This document shows, piece after piece, positions 8,957 through 18,953 of a stretch of DNA of 64,000 nt (its first letter is position 1; each line of letters begins with the position of its first letter). The DNA lies in the NCBI RefSeq assembly GCF_014529935.1, contig NZ_JACVFC010000001.1, positions 2,170,001 to 2,234,000 on the forward strand, written 5' to 3'. The notes beneath the pieces are model-generated. The model worked only from the letters and a program-made list of their open reading frames with translations. It did no database searches and was not told the origin of the DNA. A program made the position numbers and the translations under genes. Source of the DNA: Chitinophaga qingshengii. Its GTDB lineage: Bacteria; Bacteroidota; Bacteroidia; Chitinophagales; Chitinophagaceae.

Positions 8957-9931
8957 ATGAGTAACGAGAATGAAATTCTTTTAAAAGAGAACAAGGACCG
9001 CTTTGTCTTACTACCAATCAAATTTCCCAAAATCTGGGAGCACTATAAGAAACATGAAGCGAGTTTTTGGACCGCAGAAGAGATTGACCTGAGTGCAGAT
9101 ATGAAAGATTGGGGAAATATGAACGATGGCGAGCGTCACTTTATATCCCATGTACTTGCTTTTTTTGCTGCCAGCGATGGTATCGTGAATGAGAACCTGG
9201 CCGTGAATTTCATGAGTGAAGTACAGATTCCGGAAGCCCGTTGTTTTTACGGTTTCCAGATCATGATGGAGAATATCCATTCTGAGACTTACGCGTTGCT
9301 GATTGATACCTATATTAAAGATGCAGCGGAGAAAGACCGGCTGTTCCACGCCATTGACACCGTACCTGCTGTGAAGAAAAAAGCAGAATGGGCGCTGCGC
9401 TGGATCGAGAACGGAACGTTTGCTGAGCGCCTGGTAGCTTTCGCAGCGGTAGAAGGTATTTTCTTCAGTGGCAGCTTCTGCTCTATCTTCTGGCTGAAGA
9501 AAAGAGGTTTGATGCCCGGTTTGACTTTCTCCAACGAGCTGATCAGCCGTGACGAAGGGTTGCACTGTGAGTTTGCCTGCCTGCTGTACAGCATGTTATC
9601 AGAAAAACTGAGTGAAGAACAGGTACACACCATCATCCGTGATGCCGTGACCTATGAAAAAGAATTCATTATTGAAGCCTTACCGGTAGCTCTGATTGGC
9701 ATGAACTCCGACCTGATGTCTCAGTACATCGAGTTTGTGGCCGACAGATGGTTATCAGAACTGGGCTACAGCAAAATATACAATGCGTCCAATCCTTTTG
9801 ACTTCATGGAAATGATTTCACTGCAGGGTAAGACCAATTTCTTCGAGAAACGTGTGGGTGACTATCAGAAGTCAGGCGTAATGGGCGGCAGCAAAGAAGC
9901 GCAGACCTTCAGCCTGGAAGAAGACTTTTAA
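8957..9931 (+). CDS. nrdB: Ribonucleoside-diphosphate reductase beta subunit (class Ia)
   Basis: Radical-generating small subunit of aerobic ribonucleotide reductase, 324 residues. The pattern E-x-x-H-x-x-x-Y in [14 protein letters not shown] supplies two diiron ligands and the radical tyrosine; further ligands are in [11 protein letters not shown]. The C-terminal tail ending [11 protein letters not shown] resembles the peptide that docks on the alpha subunit. It precedes nrdA by 134 bp, the reverse of the E. coli order. No NrdR-box pair was recognised upstream, but DnaA-box-like sites are present. Confidence 0.95.
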   Translation: MSNENEILLKENKDRFVLLPIKFPKIWEHYKKHEASFWTAEEIDLSADMKDWGNMNDGERHFISHVLAFFAASDGIVNENLAVNFMSEVQIPEARCFYGFQIMMENIHSETYALLIDTYIKDAAEKDRLFHAIDTVPAVKKKAEWALRWIENGTFAERLVAFAAVEGIFFSGSFCSIFWLKKRGLMPGLTFSNELISRDEGLHCEFACLLYSMLSEKLSEEQVHTIIRDAVTYEKEFIIEALPVALIGMNSDLMSQYIEFVADRWLSELGYSKIYNASNPFDFMEMISLQGKTNFFEKRVGDYQKSGVMGGSKEAQTFSLEEDF

Positions 9932-9938
9932 TTATTTG

Positions 9939-10035
9939 GGGATTTTTTGATTTACGGATTTTTTGATTTTGGGAGATTTAAAAATATTTCAACAAACAAA
10001 ATTCGAAAATCAAAAAATGCCCACATTCCAAAATC
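9939..10035. repeat. Imperfect inverted repeat of GATTTACGGATTTTTT modules
   Basis: The gap between nrdB and nrdA starts with repeated TTTTTTGATTT modules and returns in inverted, diverged form around 10000-10020. The 21 bp at 9949-9969 recur exactly at 41570-41590 after another stop codon. It can fold into a long AT-rich stem and may attenuate or space the nrdB-nrdA transcript. Confidence 0.6.
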
Positions 10036-10065
10036 ATTTATCTAACCTCTTAAATTCACAAACCC

Positions 10066-12441
10066 ATGTTCGTAATCAAGAGAGATGGACGAAAAGAAGC
10101 GGTGAAGTTCGACAAAATCACCGCCCGTATTGAGAAACTGTGCTACGGTTTTAATACGGAATATGTAGACGCAATAGATGTGGCCAAGAAAGTGATTCAG
10201 GGTTTATATGACGGGGTGACCACTTCAGAGCTGGACAACCTGGCTGCTGAAACAGCTGCCTCGCTCACCACCAAACACCCGGATTACGCGCTGCTGGCCT
10301 CCCGCATAGCTGTAAGCAACCTGCATAAGAATACAGAAAAATCGTTTTCCAAAACGATGCGCAAACTGTATAACTACATTGACCCTAAAACCGGTAAGAA
10401 CGCAGCTTTGCTGTCTGACGAGGTTTGGGACATCATTGAGAAAAATGCAGACATCCTGGACTCCAACATTATTTACGACCGCGATTTTGCCTTCGACTAC
10501 TTCGGTTTCAAAACCCTGGAGCGCTCCTACCTGCTGAAAACAGACGGTAAAGTGGTAGAACGTCCACAGCACATGTTCATGCGTGTATCTGTAGGCATCC
10601 ACAAAGAAGATATCGAATCTGCGATCAAAACCTATAACCTGATGAGCGAGCGCTGGTTCACCCACGCTACGCCTACCCTCTTCAACGCCGGTACACCGAA
10701 GCCGCAGATGTCTTCCTGCTTCCTGCTGACCATGCAGGACGACAGCATCGAAGGTATCTACGATACGCTGAAACAGACCGCCAAGATCTCTCAGAGCGCC
10801 GGTGGTATTGGCTTAAGCATTCACAACATCCGGGCGACCGGTTCCTATATCAGCGGCACCAACGGTACTTCCAACGGTATCATCCCAATGCTGCGCGTAT
10901 TTAACGATACTGCCCGTTATGTGGACCAGGGCGGCGGCAAACGCAAAGGCGCTTTTGCTATCTACCTGGAGCCATGGCATGCGGATATCTTTGAATTCCT
11001 GGACCTGCGTAAAAACCATGGTAAAGAAGAGATGCGCGCCCGCGACCTGTTCTACGCCCTCTGGATGCCGGACCTGTTCATGAAACGTGTAGAAGCTAAC
11101 GGCACCTGGTCGCTGTTCTGCCCACACGAAGCACCCGGACTGCACGAATGCTGGGGCGAAGAATTTGAAGCGCTCTACGAAAAATACGAGCAGGAAAACC
11201 GCGCCCGCAAAACCGTGAAAGCACAGGACCTGTGGTTTGCCATCCTGGATGCGCAGATTGAAACCGGTACACCCTACCTGCTGTATAAAGACTCTGCCAA
11301 CCGCAAGTCCAACCAACAGAACCTGGGTACCATCAAGAGCTCCAACCTCTGCACCGAAATCATCGAATATACCGACGCCAACGAAGTGGCTGTATGTAAT
11401 CTCGCCTCCCTGGCGCTGCCCCGCTTCGTGAACGAAGGAGAATTTGACCATCAGAAACTGTTTGAAGTAACCTACCAGGCTACTTTAAACCTGAACAAAA
11501 TCATCGACCACAACTACTACCCTGTAGAAGAGGCAGAACGCAGCAACCTGCGCCACCGCCCGATCGGCCTGGGCGTACAGGGCCTGGCTGACGCGTTTAT
11601 CCTGATGCGTTATCCTTTTGAAAGCGAGCAAGCCAAGAAACTGAACAGCGAAATATTTGAAACCATCTACTTCGCTTCCCTCACAGCTTCCAACGACCTC
11701 GCCAAAAAAGATGGTCACTACGAAACCTTCCCTGGCTCTCCGGCCTCCAAAGGTATCCTGCAGTTTGATATGTGGGGCGTAACACCATCTTCCCGCTGGA
11801 ACTGGGACGCGCTGAAAAAATCCATCGTAAAAGAAGGTATCCGTAACTCCCTGCTGCTGGCGCCTATGCCAACAGCTTCCACTTCCCAGATCCTGGGTAA
11901 CAACGAGTGCTTTGAGCCATATACCTCCAACATCTACACCCGTCGTGTATTGAGCGGTGAATTTGTGGTGGTGAACAAACACCTGCTGAAAGACCTCGTA
12001 GAACTGGGCCTGTGGGATAATGACATGAAAACAAAAATCATTGCCGCTAACGGTTCTATTCAAAATATCAACGAGATTCCCGCTAATATCAAAGAACTGT
12101 ATAAAACAGTATGGGAAATCAAACAACGCAGCCTGATCGACATGGCGGCCGATCGCGGCGCGTTCATCTGCCAGTCACAGTCGCTCAACCTGTTCGTGGA
12201 TACACCTACTGCCGCCAAACTGACCTCCATGCACTTCTACGCCTGGAAAAAAGGACTGAAAACCGGCATGTACTATCTGCGTACCCAGGCAGCTACCCAG
12301 GCGGTACAGTTTACCGTTGAAAAACAAGGCGGTCAGCAGATCCAGCCGGTTATCGCCAAAGGCGGTGACGTTTCCATCGACGATATCCCTGAAGGGGCTG
12401 TTTGTACTATGGAAGAAGGTTGCGTTACCTGCAGCGCCTGA
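10066..12441 (+). CDS. nrdA: Ribonucleoside-diphosphate reductase alpha subunit
   Basis: Catalytic large subunit of class I ribonucleotide reductase, 791 residues. The N-terminal ATP-cone (residues 1 to about 90, starting [16 protein letters not shown]) is the allosteric activity site. Active-site cysteines are visible in PQMSSCFLL, in SNLCTEI (thiyl radical) and in [11 protein letters not shown]; the C-terminal redox pair is EGCVTCSA. The [15 protein letters not shown] segment is a family signature. It follows nrdB on the same strand, and a strong terminator lies 36 nt after the stop. Confidence 0.97.
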   Translation: MFVIKRDGRKEAVKFDKITARIEKLCYGFNTEYVDAIDVAKKVIQGLYDGVTTSELDNLAAETAASLTTKHPDYALLASRIAVSNLHKNTEKSFSKTMRKLYNYIDPKTGKNAALLSDEVWDIIEKNADILDSNIIYDRDFAFDYFGFKTLERSYLLKTDGKVVERPQHMFMRVSVGIHKEDIESAIKTYNLMSERWFTHATPTLFNAGTPKPQMSSCFLLTMQDDSIEGIYDTLKQTAKISQSAGGIGLSIHNIRATGSYISGTNGTSNGIIPMLRVFNDTARYVDQGGGKRKGAFAIYLEPWHADIFEFLDLRKNHGKEEMRARDLFYALWMPDLFMKRVEANGTWSLFCPHEAPGLHECWGEEFEALYEKYEQENRARKTVKAQDLWFAILDAQIETGTPYLLYKDSANRKSNQQNLGTIKSSNLCTEIIEYTDANEVAVCNLASLALPRFVNEGEFDHQKLFEVTYQATLNLNKIIDHNYYPVEEAERSNLRHRPIGLGVQGLADAFILMRYPFESEQAKKLNSEIFETIYFASLTASNDLAKKDGHYETFPGSPASKGILQFDMWGVTPSSRWNWDALKKSIVKEGIRNSLLLAPMPTASTSQILGNNECFEPYTSNIYTRRVLSGEFVVVNKHLLKDLVELGLWDNDMKTKIIAANGSIQNINEIPANIKELYKTVWEIKQRSLIDMAADRGAFICQSQSLNLFVDTPTAAKLTSMHFYAWKKGLKTGMYYLRTQAATQAVQFTVEKQGGQQIQPVIAKGGDVSIDDIPEGAVCTMEEGCVTCSA

Positions 12442-12476
12442 TAACAGTAAAAGGGTTTATAAGTATAATTATCATG

Positions 12477-12507
12477 TCCCCGGCCTCAACAGCCGGGGAT
12501 TTTTTTA
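12477..12507 (+). terminator. Rho-independent terminator after nrdA
   Basis: Perfect stem TCCCCGGC/GCCGGGGA with a 7-nt loop followed by TTTTTTT. Confidence 0.9.
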
Positions 12508-12575
12508 TCTGTTTTTGCGGGAAATAATATTTATATTGCCATTATCCTACATCATACCTTAACCCGTACCTATAT

Positions 12576-14018
12576 ATGAAATTCTATTGTATCATCATAT
12601 TACTGTCGCTTTTCTGTTCACCCCTCCTTGCACAGGATATCCTGGCAAAAAAAGACAGTGTAGCCGCCAAAGTGCAGCAAGTACCGGAAAAATTCATTTC
12701 CACGGCCAAAAGCAAAGCCGACAAGCTGAATAAACAGGTCACCACCCGCACCAATAAAGCCCTGAAACGTTTCCTGAAAGAAGAACAGGCGATGCAGAAA
12801 AAACTGTCTAAAATAGACAGCGTTGCCGCTAAAAACATCTTCACCCGTAGTATCGACTCTCTGGGCAATTTACAGGCGCGTTTGAAAGGGAAACTGGGTA
12901 AGAACAAGGTAGCCTCCGCGTTGTCACAGCCAGACGGCCCCTACCTCGACAGCCTCCAAAACTCACTTGCTTTCCTGAAAGGCTCCGGCGACCTGCTCAA
13001 ACAAAGCAAAGGCATTACAGACAAGCTCAATAACGCCACCCAATCCATGGATGCGTTAAAAGATAAACTGCAACAGGCAGAAGCGATCAAATCGTTTATC
13101 CGTGAGCGGAAACAACAGTTAAAAGAGCAACTGTCCCAATACACCGGCTTCACCAAAGACCTGCAGAAAATGAACAAGGAAGCCTATTACTACGCCCAGC
13201 AACTGAAAGAATATAAAGAGATATTCAAGGATAAAAAGAAAGCAGAACAGAAAGCGATGGAGATCATTAAAAAGGTACCTGCCTTTAATGACTTTATGCA
13301 GAAAAACTCCCAGCTGGCCGGTCTTTTTAACCTCCAGGGCGCAAGCGCTTCCGCACAGAGCCTGGAAGGCCTGCAAACCCGTTCACAGGTGGAACAACTT
13401 ATCCAGCAACGGCTGGGCAGCGGTCCCAATGCCGGCGCCGCCGTGAGTCAACAAATGGCCGAAGCCCGCAGCAGACTCAACGAACTGAAAAGCAAATTCC
13501 CCGACCTGGACAACGCCGCCGATATGCCCGATTTCAAACCGAAAGAAATGAAAACCAAAAGTTTTCTGCAACGGCTGGAATACGGCAGCAATATCCAGTT
13601 CCAACGCAGCAACAAATTTTTCCCCACCACCAGCGACATCGCCGGACAGGTAGCCTATAAGTTCCATAAAAACGGCAGCGCCGGTATCGGCGCCTCCTAT
13701 AAACTCGGGATGGGCACCGGTTTTAATGACATTCATTTCAGCGGCCAGGGCGCCAGTATCCGCTCTTTCATCGACTGGAAACTAAAAGGTACTTTTTACC
13801 TCAATGGCGGTTATGAACAAAACTACCAGCCCGATTTCGCCAGCGTAGCCAATGGTGTAGGCCAGGCCTGGACACCCAGTGGACTGATCGGTCTTAGTAA
13901 AAAGTATAAAATCAATAGTAAACTGAAAGGGAATATGATGGTGCTGTTTGATTTTCTGTATAATCAGCATGTACCGAGAACGGATCCGATTAAGGTGAGG
14001 ATGGGGTATAATTTTTAG
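12576..14018 (+). CDS. Secreted coiled-coil protein with C-terminal beta-barrel-like region
   Basis: A 480-residue protein with a signal peptide (MKFYCIIILLSLFCSPLLAQ). Residues 25 to about 330 are Lys/Gln/Glu-rich heptad-like helices with almost no aromatic residues. The last 140 residues change character to alternating aromatic/Gly strands (for example GSAGIGASYKLGMG and GTFYLNGGYEQNY) and end in MGYNF, a C-terminal Phe typical of outer-membrane barrels. Likely a periplasmic coiled coil anchored to the outer membrane. I do not recognise the family. It stands alone between nrdA and the SIR2 gene. Confidence 0.75.
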   Translation: MKFYCIIILLSLFCSPLLAQDILAKKDSVAAKVQQVPEKFISTAKSKADKLNKQVTTRTNKALKRFLKEEQAMQKKLSKIDSVAAKNIFTRSIDSLGNLQARLKGKLGKNKVASALSQPDGPYLDSLQNSLAFLKGSGDLLKQSKGITDKLNNATQSMDALKDKLQQAEAIKSFIRERKQQLKEQLSQYTGFTKDLQKMNKEAYYYAQQLKEYKEIFKDKKKAEQKAMEIIKKVPAFNDFMQKNSQLAGLFNLQGASASAQSLEGLQTRSQVEQLIQQRLGSGPNAGAAVSQQMAEARSRLNELKSKFPDLDNAADMPDFKPKEMKTKSFLQRLEYGSNIQFQRSNKFFPTTSDIAGQVAYKFHKNGSAGIGASYKLGMGTGFNDIHFSGQGASIRSFIDWKLKGTFYLNGGYEQNYQPDFASVANGVGQAWTPSGLIGLSKKYKINSKLKGNMMVLFDFLYNQHVPRTDPIKVRMGYNF

Positions 14019-14218
14019 GCAGTGTCAATGGTATTATTTGGGTTTGGTCATTTGCCATTTTTTTGCTAATTTAATTAGGATTTTTTAGTTAAATATTTGA
14101 AAATGACAGCGGTGGAAAAAGAAATCGCTATCCAGGACGAGAGTATTATATAAAGTGTGTCAGTGAACAGTTAATTAACTTTAAGCAGATTAAAATCATA
14201 ACTATAGTTATTCAAGAT

Positions 14219-17200
14219 TTATAGAGACAAATTAAGTCCATTTTTCAATTTTTGCTTCAAGTTAAACCTAACATTATTATATCGGCTTTTTTCAATAAGC
14301 GATAAGAAATAAACAACATCTTCATTGTTAAGATTCCAATTTGAAAGCACTACTGCCAGTCTTACCAGCAGCTCTTCAACTATAGGGATAGCAACCTGTT
14401 CAGGATACTGACCTTTATACAAATTCAGAATTTCCAACAATCCACTATTGAGTTCATACATATTCTTTTTGGGAAGATATTCGCACCATGCAACTAAGTA
14501 TTCCAGACAGAGGATCAGTCCTGGTCCGCTTTTCAACTGGACTTTACTTATCACTAATTGTATGTATGATTTATGTTTGTCAAATTCGGACTTATCGAAT
14601 AACGCCACTGTTATTTCAGTTATCGCCTCATTAATGCTGGAGATATCATCTGAAGTAAGCCCTTTTAATGTATGTCGCTCAGCACTACCATCAAAGCACA
14701 ATTGTATAACCTCGGAGCGAATTCTATTGAAATCAGGTTGTAATTTCAGCCTATCCAACTCCATATCTAGAAACCAATTCATTTCTTGCAACAAGGAAAA
14801 AAAATCATTAAACCTCGCTGCCCTTTTACTCCTAAAAGCCTTTATTTCTTCAAATTTAGGTTTCATTTTGGCATATAACTCCAATACATCTCTATTAGAG
14901 AATACAAGCCCTAGATCGTCTTTATGATCGCTACCACTTAATTCTCTTAGCTTTACAAAGCTACTTTTACTGGACCAGGACATCCTCCCCTCAGGAGTCA
15001 AGGAAATTCCCGTCGCCCATAGATGAGGGCTTCTTAAAAGTTCGCCAATGACTTTCTCCTGTAATTTCGTATCTCTTTTACAGTAATATGTTGCAACCGA
15101 CCATAGATTTGGAGATCTAATAGCTGTATAGTCCATTTCAAGCAAGGCATGCTTGATTTGTTCGACTTGCGTCTTACTTAAAAAGATATGGATATTTCCA
15201 AGGATAAATAAGTAATCAGGAATCTTAGGCAAGATCAGCAGCATTTTATCTATGACAATAGAATCGATTTGTTTTTTGACACCCTTTAATGATTCCAGGA
15301 ACGGATTTTTGGCCAAGATAAACAAGTAGTCAATAGCACTATTAATACACATCTTGTTTTCAACTGCTATTTGGAGGCAATCTGTTATTACTTCTGACAC
15401 TACACCAACATCCTGACAGTAGCGGAGCCCTGATTTAATAAAGTCGAGTCTATTTCTTTTGTCTTCATCAAACAAACGACCATTCTCTCTTTCCGTCATC
15501 CACACTTTTAACAAAAAAGGTTGCCATATTTTAGGTTCGATGATGATGATAAACTCAGTCAAGAAAGTAAGTATGTTTTTGTTATACCTGGCAGGGGTAT
15601 GCGATTCTTCGTATGCAACAGATAAAAACTCAAACAATTGTTTTGGATTCACAGAAATATCGGTGTTGTATGCATAATCCTGTCCAATTCGTTTGATATA
15701 TTTTGGGTCACCGTATTGAAAGGCAAAAAACAAAACCGGCAAGGGATATCGTTGGTATACCTGCTCAAAAACCGGATATACTCTATCTTTATCCTGAAGA
15801 TAAAATCTATCTCCAGAAAAATGAAGGCCTGTTTCTAACATCATCCCTAATAATTGTATACTCGATACAATTTTATCAGAATTCTCAAACAAAAAGGGAC
15901 TTCCAATAGTCTCATCGGATTCGTATGGTGCGATTCTATTCTTTTCATTATTGAACAACGCAAGTGCATATTTCTGGTTATCGCTTAGCAACCGGAGTCC
16001 TTTCTGTTGCAATCTCTGTCGCTTTTCAAGCAAATTCTCATCTTGTTCTCCTGCAAGGAGCATGTGTTTAATCTCCATTGCATACAAATACTCCTGAGCA
16101 AGATTATACGTTTGTTCTTTAATCTGTTTCAACCCTTTCTTCCGGTCAGAAAACAACCAATATCCAGCAAGAGAGGTATTCCTGAAAGAGGAATTAAAAT
16201 TATCGTTGAGGATTTTGCTCATTTTATTGAACCGAAACATCACTGCGGCTTCCATCAGGCTCAAAGTAACCACATCATTCGCATAACTTTCAGTTTTGAT
16301 CTTCGCTAGTTGTCGCAATATCTTTTTTACCCGCTTGCTATTCGCCTTCCAAATAGCATCTTTTGCATCAATTTTCAGGTAACTATAATATAAATCTGTT
16401 GATACGCTCTTTGATCGGTCTAATAGTTGTTTGAATTTTTTATCTGTTATAAGACAAGAATAGGGAAGATACAAGTCCTCCAATGCCAGAACAATTGTAC
16501 CCAAAAGTGTAACTTCAACTTCCTCATGCAATCCATCTTTGGGATATAGATCACTGGCTGCCAAGATAAACTCACATTTATAATGGTTATGCAAATAATC
16601 AAAAGACGGTATGCGATTATATGGTTTCAATTCTTTTAACTTATAATAAGTTTCACATACCTTTAAAATACTTTCCTCTTTTGAGGAACCTTTGGTTATC
16701 CGTGTTTTTATCCAATATTGCTCATATTTTTCCCTAGCCATCATTTCATATGAAATTTGAGGCAAGTCAGGAACAGAAATGTCGGCCAAATAATCCATTA
16801 ATCTGTTTAGCAAATCACGAGTATTCCCAGGGCTTATTGGCTTATCTGACATTTTTTCGAGAAAATCAATACAACTTGAATGACCTAGAGGAATATGTAC
16901 AATTCTATGATTTTTATAAAATTGCTGCTTATGAGAATCTGCAGGTTGAGTAGCGCGAGCATCAATAAAGTATATTTTTGTATCCTCTTTATCATCTCTT
17001 CGTTCGCGCATGATCACAGTCCTTATCCAGGATATCCATGCCATAAAATTCGCATCATCACCTGAAAATCCGATTAGACAAAAGCATCCTTGCAATAGTG
17101 ATATTCTCATCAGCTGCGTAAATGCCTCATGACGTATAGGATAATGCTCATAATCCTCACTCGAAATAATATATCGCTTATTATACTCATTATCAAAACC

Positions 17201-18094
17201 AAAGGGATCACTATCATTTTCGGGCAACGAACCGTGCAGTTTTATAATATTTCTATTGCGTTTAAGAGCTAATTCGGAAGAATGTCTAACAACGTTGTAG
17301 GAGTCATTTATGGCATCTTGCAACTCCCATTTTTTCCGATTTAGTGCCTCCACTTGAGACTGTTCATATTGGATTTGATAAGCGAGTTTATTCTTTTTTC
17401 TCAACAACTCTTCACCCTTTCCGCTAAATTCTGTAGAATCTTCCTCAATACGAGAAAGCTCACCATTCAACTCATCAAAGTTCATAGTGCTATTTTGAAT
17501 GTTTTGTTCCAACATTAAAATCTCATCTATGTATTCTTTTACCTGATCCTCCAATCCAGTAATGACTGTAGTATCAACACAAAATTCGAGAAGGTTATCA
17601 TAATTTGTAGTGTAAATATTATTCCATGGCAGTTTTATTAGTTTTCTATGGACTTCCAGATCATGTTGACTTATTTCTGTATCCATAAATGTGCCGTTGT
17701 CAGATTGCCTTAAAAAAAGTTTCCCATTTTGCCGAATTGCCCTTGGAATATTTTCTTCAATGCAAACGTCCACAGTCTCTCGATATCCCATTTTGCGGAT
17801 GTAGTCAGATATCACCTGTAGATAGTCGGTCTGTTCTAAGTATTGGTTCACCTGTGAAGTAACAAACGACTTGAATCTTTCGTCATCCTCTGTCGCCTTT
17901 ATACCATTTATTCGTTCAAAGGCAGTTGGGTACACTTTCACATTCATCCTTCGTACCATTTTATCCAACAACTCCCACCACGACAGAAACAACTTATCAT
18001 GAACATTTTTACTAAAGCCCGCACCAACAAGGACAGATAAGCTTTTATTTTTTAATGTTTGCTGCAGTTGTTCGAGTTCTTTAGGGTAATCCAT
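14219..18094 (-). CDS. SIR2-domain protein with long helical C-terminus, probable anti-phage defence protein
   Basis: A 1291-residue protein. The N-terminal SIR2-like domain shows VLVGAGFS (residues 21-28), TTNYD (162-166), KLHG (285-288) and GFSGDDANF (342-350), the nucleotide-pocket motifs of defence sirtuins; Asn164 and His287 are the likely catalytic pair. Between TTNYD and KLHG lies an insertion of about 90 residues (181-268) predicted to be a coiled coil. Residues from about 460 to the end are helical with no nameable domain. The architecture resembles defence-associated sirtuins (DSR type), which destroy NAD+ after phage sensing; that function is inference. The gene is AT-rich (19 G/C of 60 at 15301-15360, against 34 of 60 in topA at 39301-39360), has no partner gene and looks horizontally acquired. 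Confidence 0.85.
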   Translation of the reverse strand: MDYPKELEQLQQTLKNKSLSVLVGAGFSKNVHDKLFLSWWELLDKMVRRMNVKVYPTAFERINGIKATEDDERFKSFVTSQVNQYLEQTDYLQVISDYIRKMGYRETVDVCIEENIPRAIRQNGKLFLRQSDNGTFMDTEISQHDLEVHRKLIKLPWNNIYTTNYDNLLEFCVDTTVITGLEDQVKEYIDEILMLEQNIQNSTMNFDELNGELSRIEEDSTEFSGKGEELLRKKNKLAYQIQYEQSQVEALNRKKWELQDAINDSYNVVRHSSELALKRNRNIIKLHGSLPENDSDPFGFDNEYNKRYIISSEDYEHYPIRHEAFTQLMRISLLQGCFCLIGFSGDDANFMAWISWIRTVIMRERRDDKEDTKIYFIDARATQPADSHKQQFYKNHRIVHIPLGHSSCIDFLEKMSDKPISPGNTRDLLNRLMDYLADISVPDLPQISYEMMAREKYEQYWIKTRITKGSSKEESILKVCETYYKLKELKPYNRIPSFDYLHNHYKCEFILAASDLYPKDGLHEEVEVTLLGTIVLALEDLYLPYSCLITDKKFKQLLDRSKSVSTDLYYSYLKIDAKDAIWKANSKRVKKILRQLAKIKTESYANDVVTLSLMEAAVMFRFNKMSKILNDNFNSSFRNTSLAGYWLFSDRKKGLKQIKEQTYNLAQEYLYAMEIKHMLLAGEQDENLLEKRQRLQQKGLRLLSDNQKYALALFNNEKNRIAPYESDETIGSPFLFENSDKIVSSIQLLGMMLETGLHFSGDRFYLQDKDRVYPVFEQVYQRYPLPVLFFAFQYGDPKYIKRIGQDYAYNTDISVNPKQLFEFLSVAYEESHTPARYNKNILTFLTEFIIIIEPKIWQPFLLKVWMTERENGRLFDEDKRNRLDFIKSGLRYCQDVGVVSEVITDCLQIAVENKMCINSAIDYLFILAKNPFLESLKGVKKQIDSIVIDKMLLILPKIPDYLFILGNIHIFLSKTQVEQIKHALLEMDYTAIRSPNLWSVATYYCKRDTKLQEKVIGELLRSPHLWATGISLTPEGRMSWSSKSSFVKLRELSGSDHKDDLGLVFSNRDVLELYAKMKPKFEEIKAFRSKRAARFNDFFSLLQEMNWFLDMELDRLKLQPDFNRIRSEVIQLCFDGSAERHTLKGLTSDDISSINEAITEITVALFDKSEFDKHKSYIQLVISKVQLKSGPGLILCLEYLVAWCEYLPKKNMYELNSGLLEILNLYKGQYPEQVAIPIVEELLVRLAVVLSNWNLNNEDVVYFLSLIEKSRYNNVRFNLKQKLKNGLNLSL

Positions 18095-18166
18095 TTAATC
18101 TGATAATTTATGGGTACTGAGTGATGTCAGGTAACACTCAATAATAAAATTATTTATGTTAATTGT

Positions 18167-18174
18167 CAAAGTTA
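18167..18174 (-). promoter_or_regulatory. Possible -7 element of the SIR2 gene
   Basis: Minus-strand TAACTTTG, a TAnnTTTG match 73 nt upstream of the SIR2 start. No well-spaced TTG was found upstream of it. Confidence 0.35.
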
Positions 18175-18209
18175 ACCATTCAAAAGTTGATTTGGACGCG
18201 TTCCAACAT

Positions 18210-18238
18210 AAAAAAAGAGGGGCTTATTCCCCCTCTTC
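18210..18238 (-). terminator. Terminator overlapping the end of the TrmH-family gene
   Basis: On the minus strand AAGAGGGGGAATAAGCCCCTCTT followed by a T run. The left arm encodes the last codons of the methyltransferase gene and the TAA stop lies in the loop, so a terminating ribosome would occupy the hairpin. Confidence 0.85.
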
Positions 18239-18823
18239 TTCTATTTCATAACCCCACGCTTCAGCCAGGGTATTATATTGTTCAGGCGGCAACCCAGGCT
18301 TATCATAATGACCGGCCAGTTTTTTCTGCCGCATAGCCTCATAAATGCTCACGGCACAAGCCACAGAGATATTCAGGGATTTGATAATCCCCATCTGCGG
18401 GATAATAAAATTACCATCTGCCAGCGACCTGATTTTTTCACTGACACCATTTTGTTCGTTACCGAATACCAGGGCTACAGAGCCGGTAAAATCGATGTCA
18501 TAGAGGCCGATGGCGTCGGCGGACAAATGTGTGGTTAGAATCTTGTCGTACCGGGCACGCAGGGCGGCCACACATTCTTCTATACTGTCAAACTCATGGA
18601 TAGTGAGCCACTGGATCGCACTGCTGCTGCTTCTGTGCCCCCATTTCTTTTGGCGCGGGGCCATGGTACTGATCACATACACATCCTGGATACCTACGGC
18701 ATCACAGGTACGTAATACGGCAGAAACGTTATGCGGGTCCTGCACATCTTCCAATACAACTGTCAAATTGGCTTGTCGCCTGTTCAGGGTGTTGAGTATC
18801 CGCTCTTTTCTTTCTGGTGTCAT
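18224..18823 (-). CDS. TrmH-family RNA 2'-O-methyltransferase
   Basis: A 199-residue SPOUT-class methyltransferase. Family motifs are LEDVQDPHNVSAVLRTCDAVG (N-terminal), LVFGNEQNGVSE (SAM loop) and the C-terminal knot IIPQMGIIKSLNISVACAV. It resembles tRNA (Gm18) methyltransferase TrmH more than the longer rRNA enzymes because no N-terminal substrate-binding domain is present, but the target nucleotide is not certain. The reading frame is open further upstream, but the start MTPERKERI at 18823 places the conserved region properly; the upstream extension is hydrophobic and without family character. A possible -7 element TATTTTTG lies at 18849-18856. Confidence 0.9.
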   Translation of the reverse strand: MTPERKERILNTLNRRQANLTVVLEDVQDPHNVSAVLRTCDAVGIQDVYVISTMAPRQKKWGHRSSSSAIQWLTIHEFDSIEECVAALRARYDKILTTHLSADAIGLYDIDFTGSVALVFGNEQNGVSEKIRSLADGNFIIPQMGIIKSLNISVACAVSIYEAMRQKKLAGHYDKPGLPPEQYNTLAEAWGYEIEEEGE

Positions 18824-18953
18824 ACGTCTGATATTTTCACGATTAGCGCAAAAATAGTAAAAATGACAGGAAGGGGCGATTCTATCCCCTGGGAGCTTTG
18901 CTCCTTTCCGGGAAAAAACTACCTTCACATTCATAAAATTTAAAAGATAACCT

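Noticed and set aside
14019..14218. Attachment site or direct repeats flanking the SIR2 gene
   Set aside because: I compared 14019-14218 with 18095-18223 and found no shared repeat beyond short AT-rich similarity; no integrase is present.
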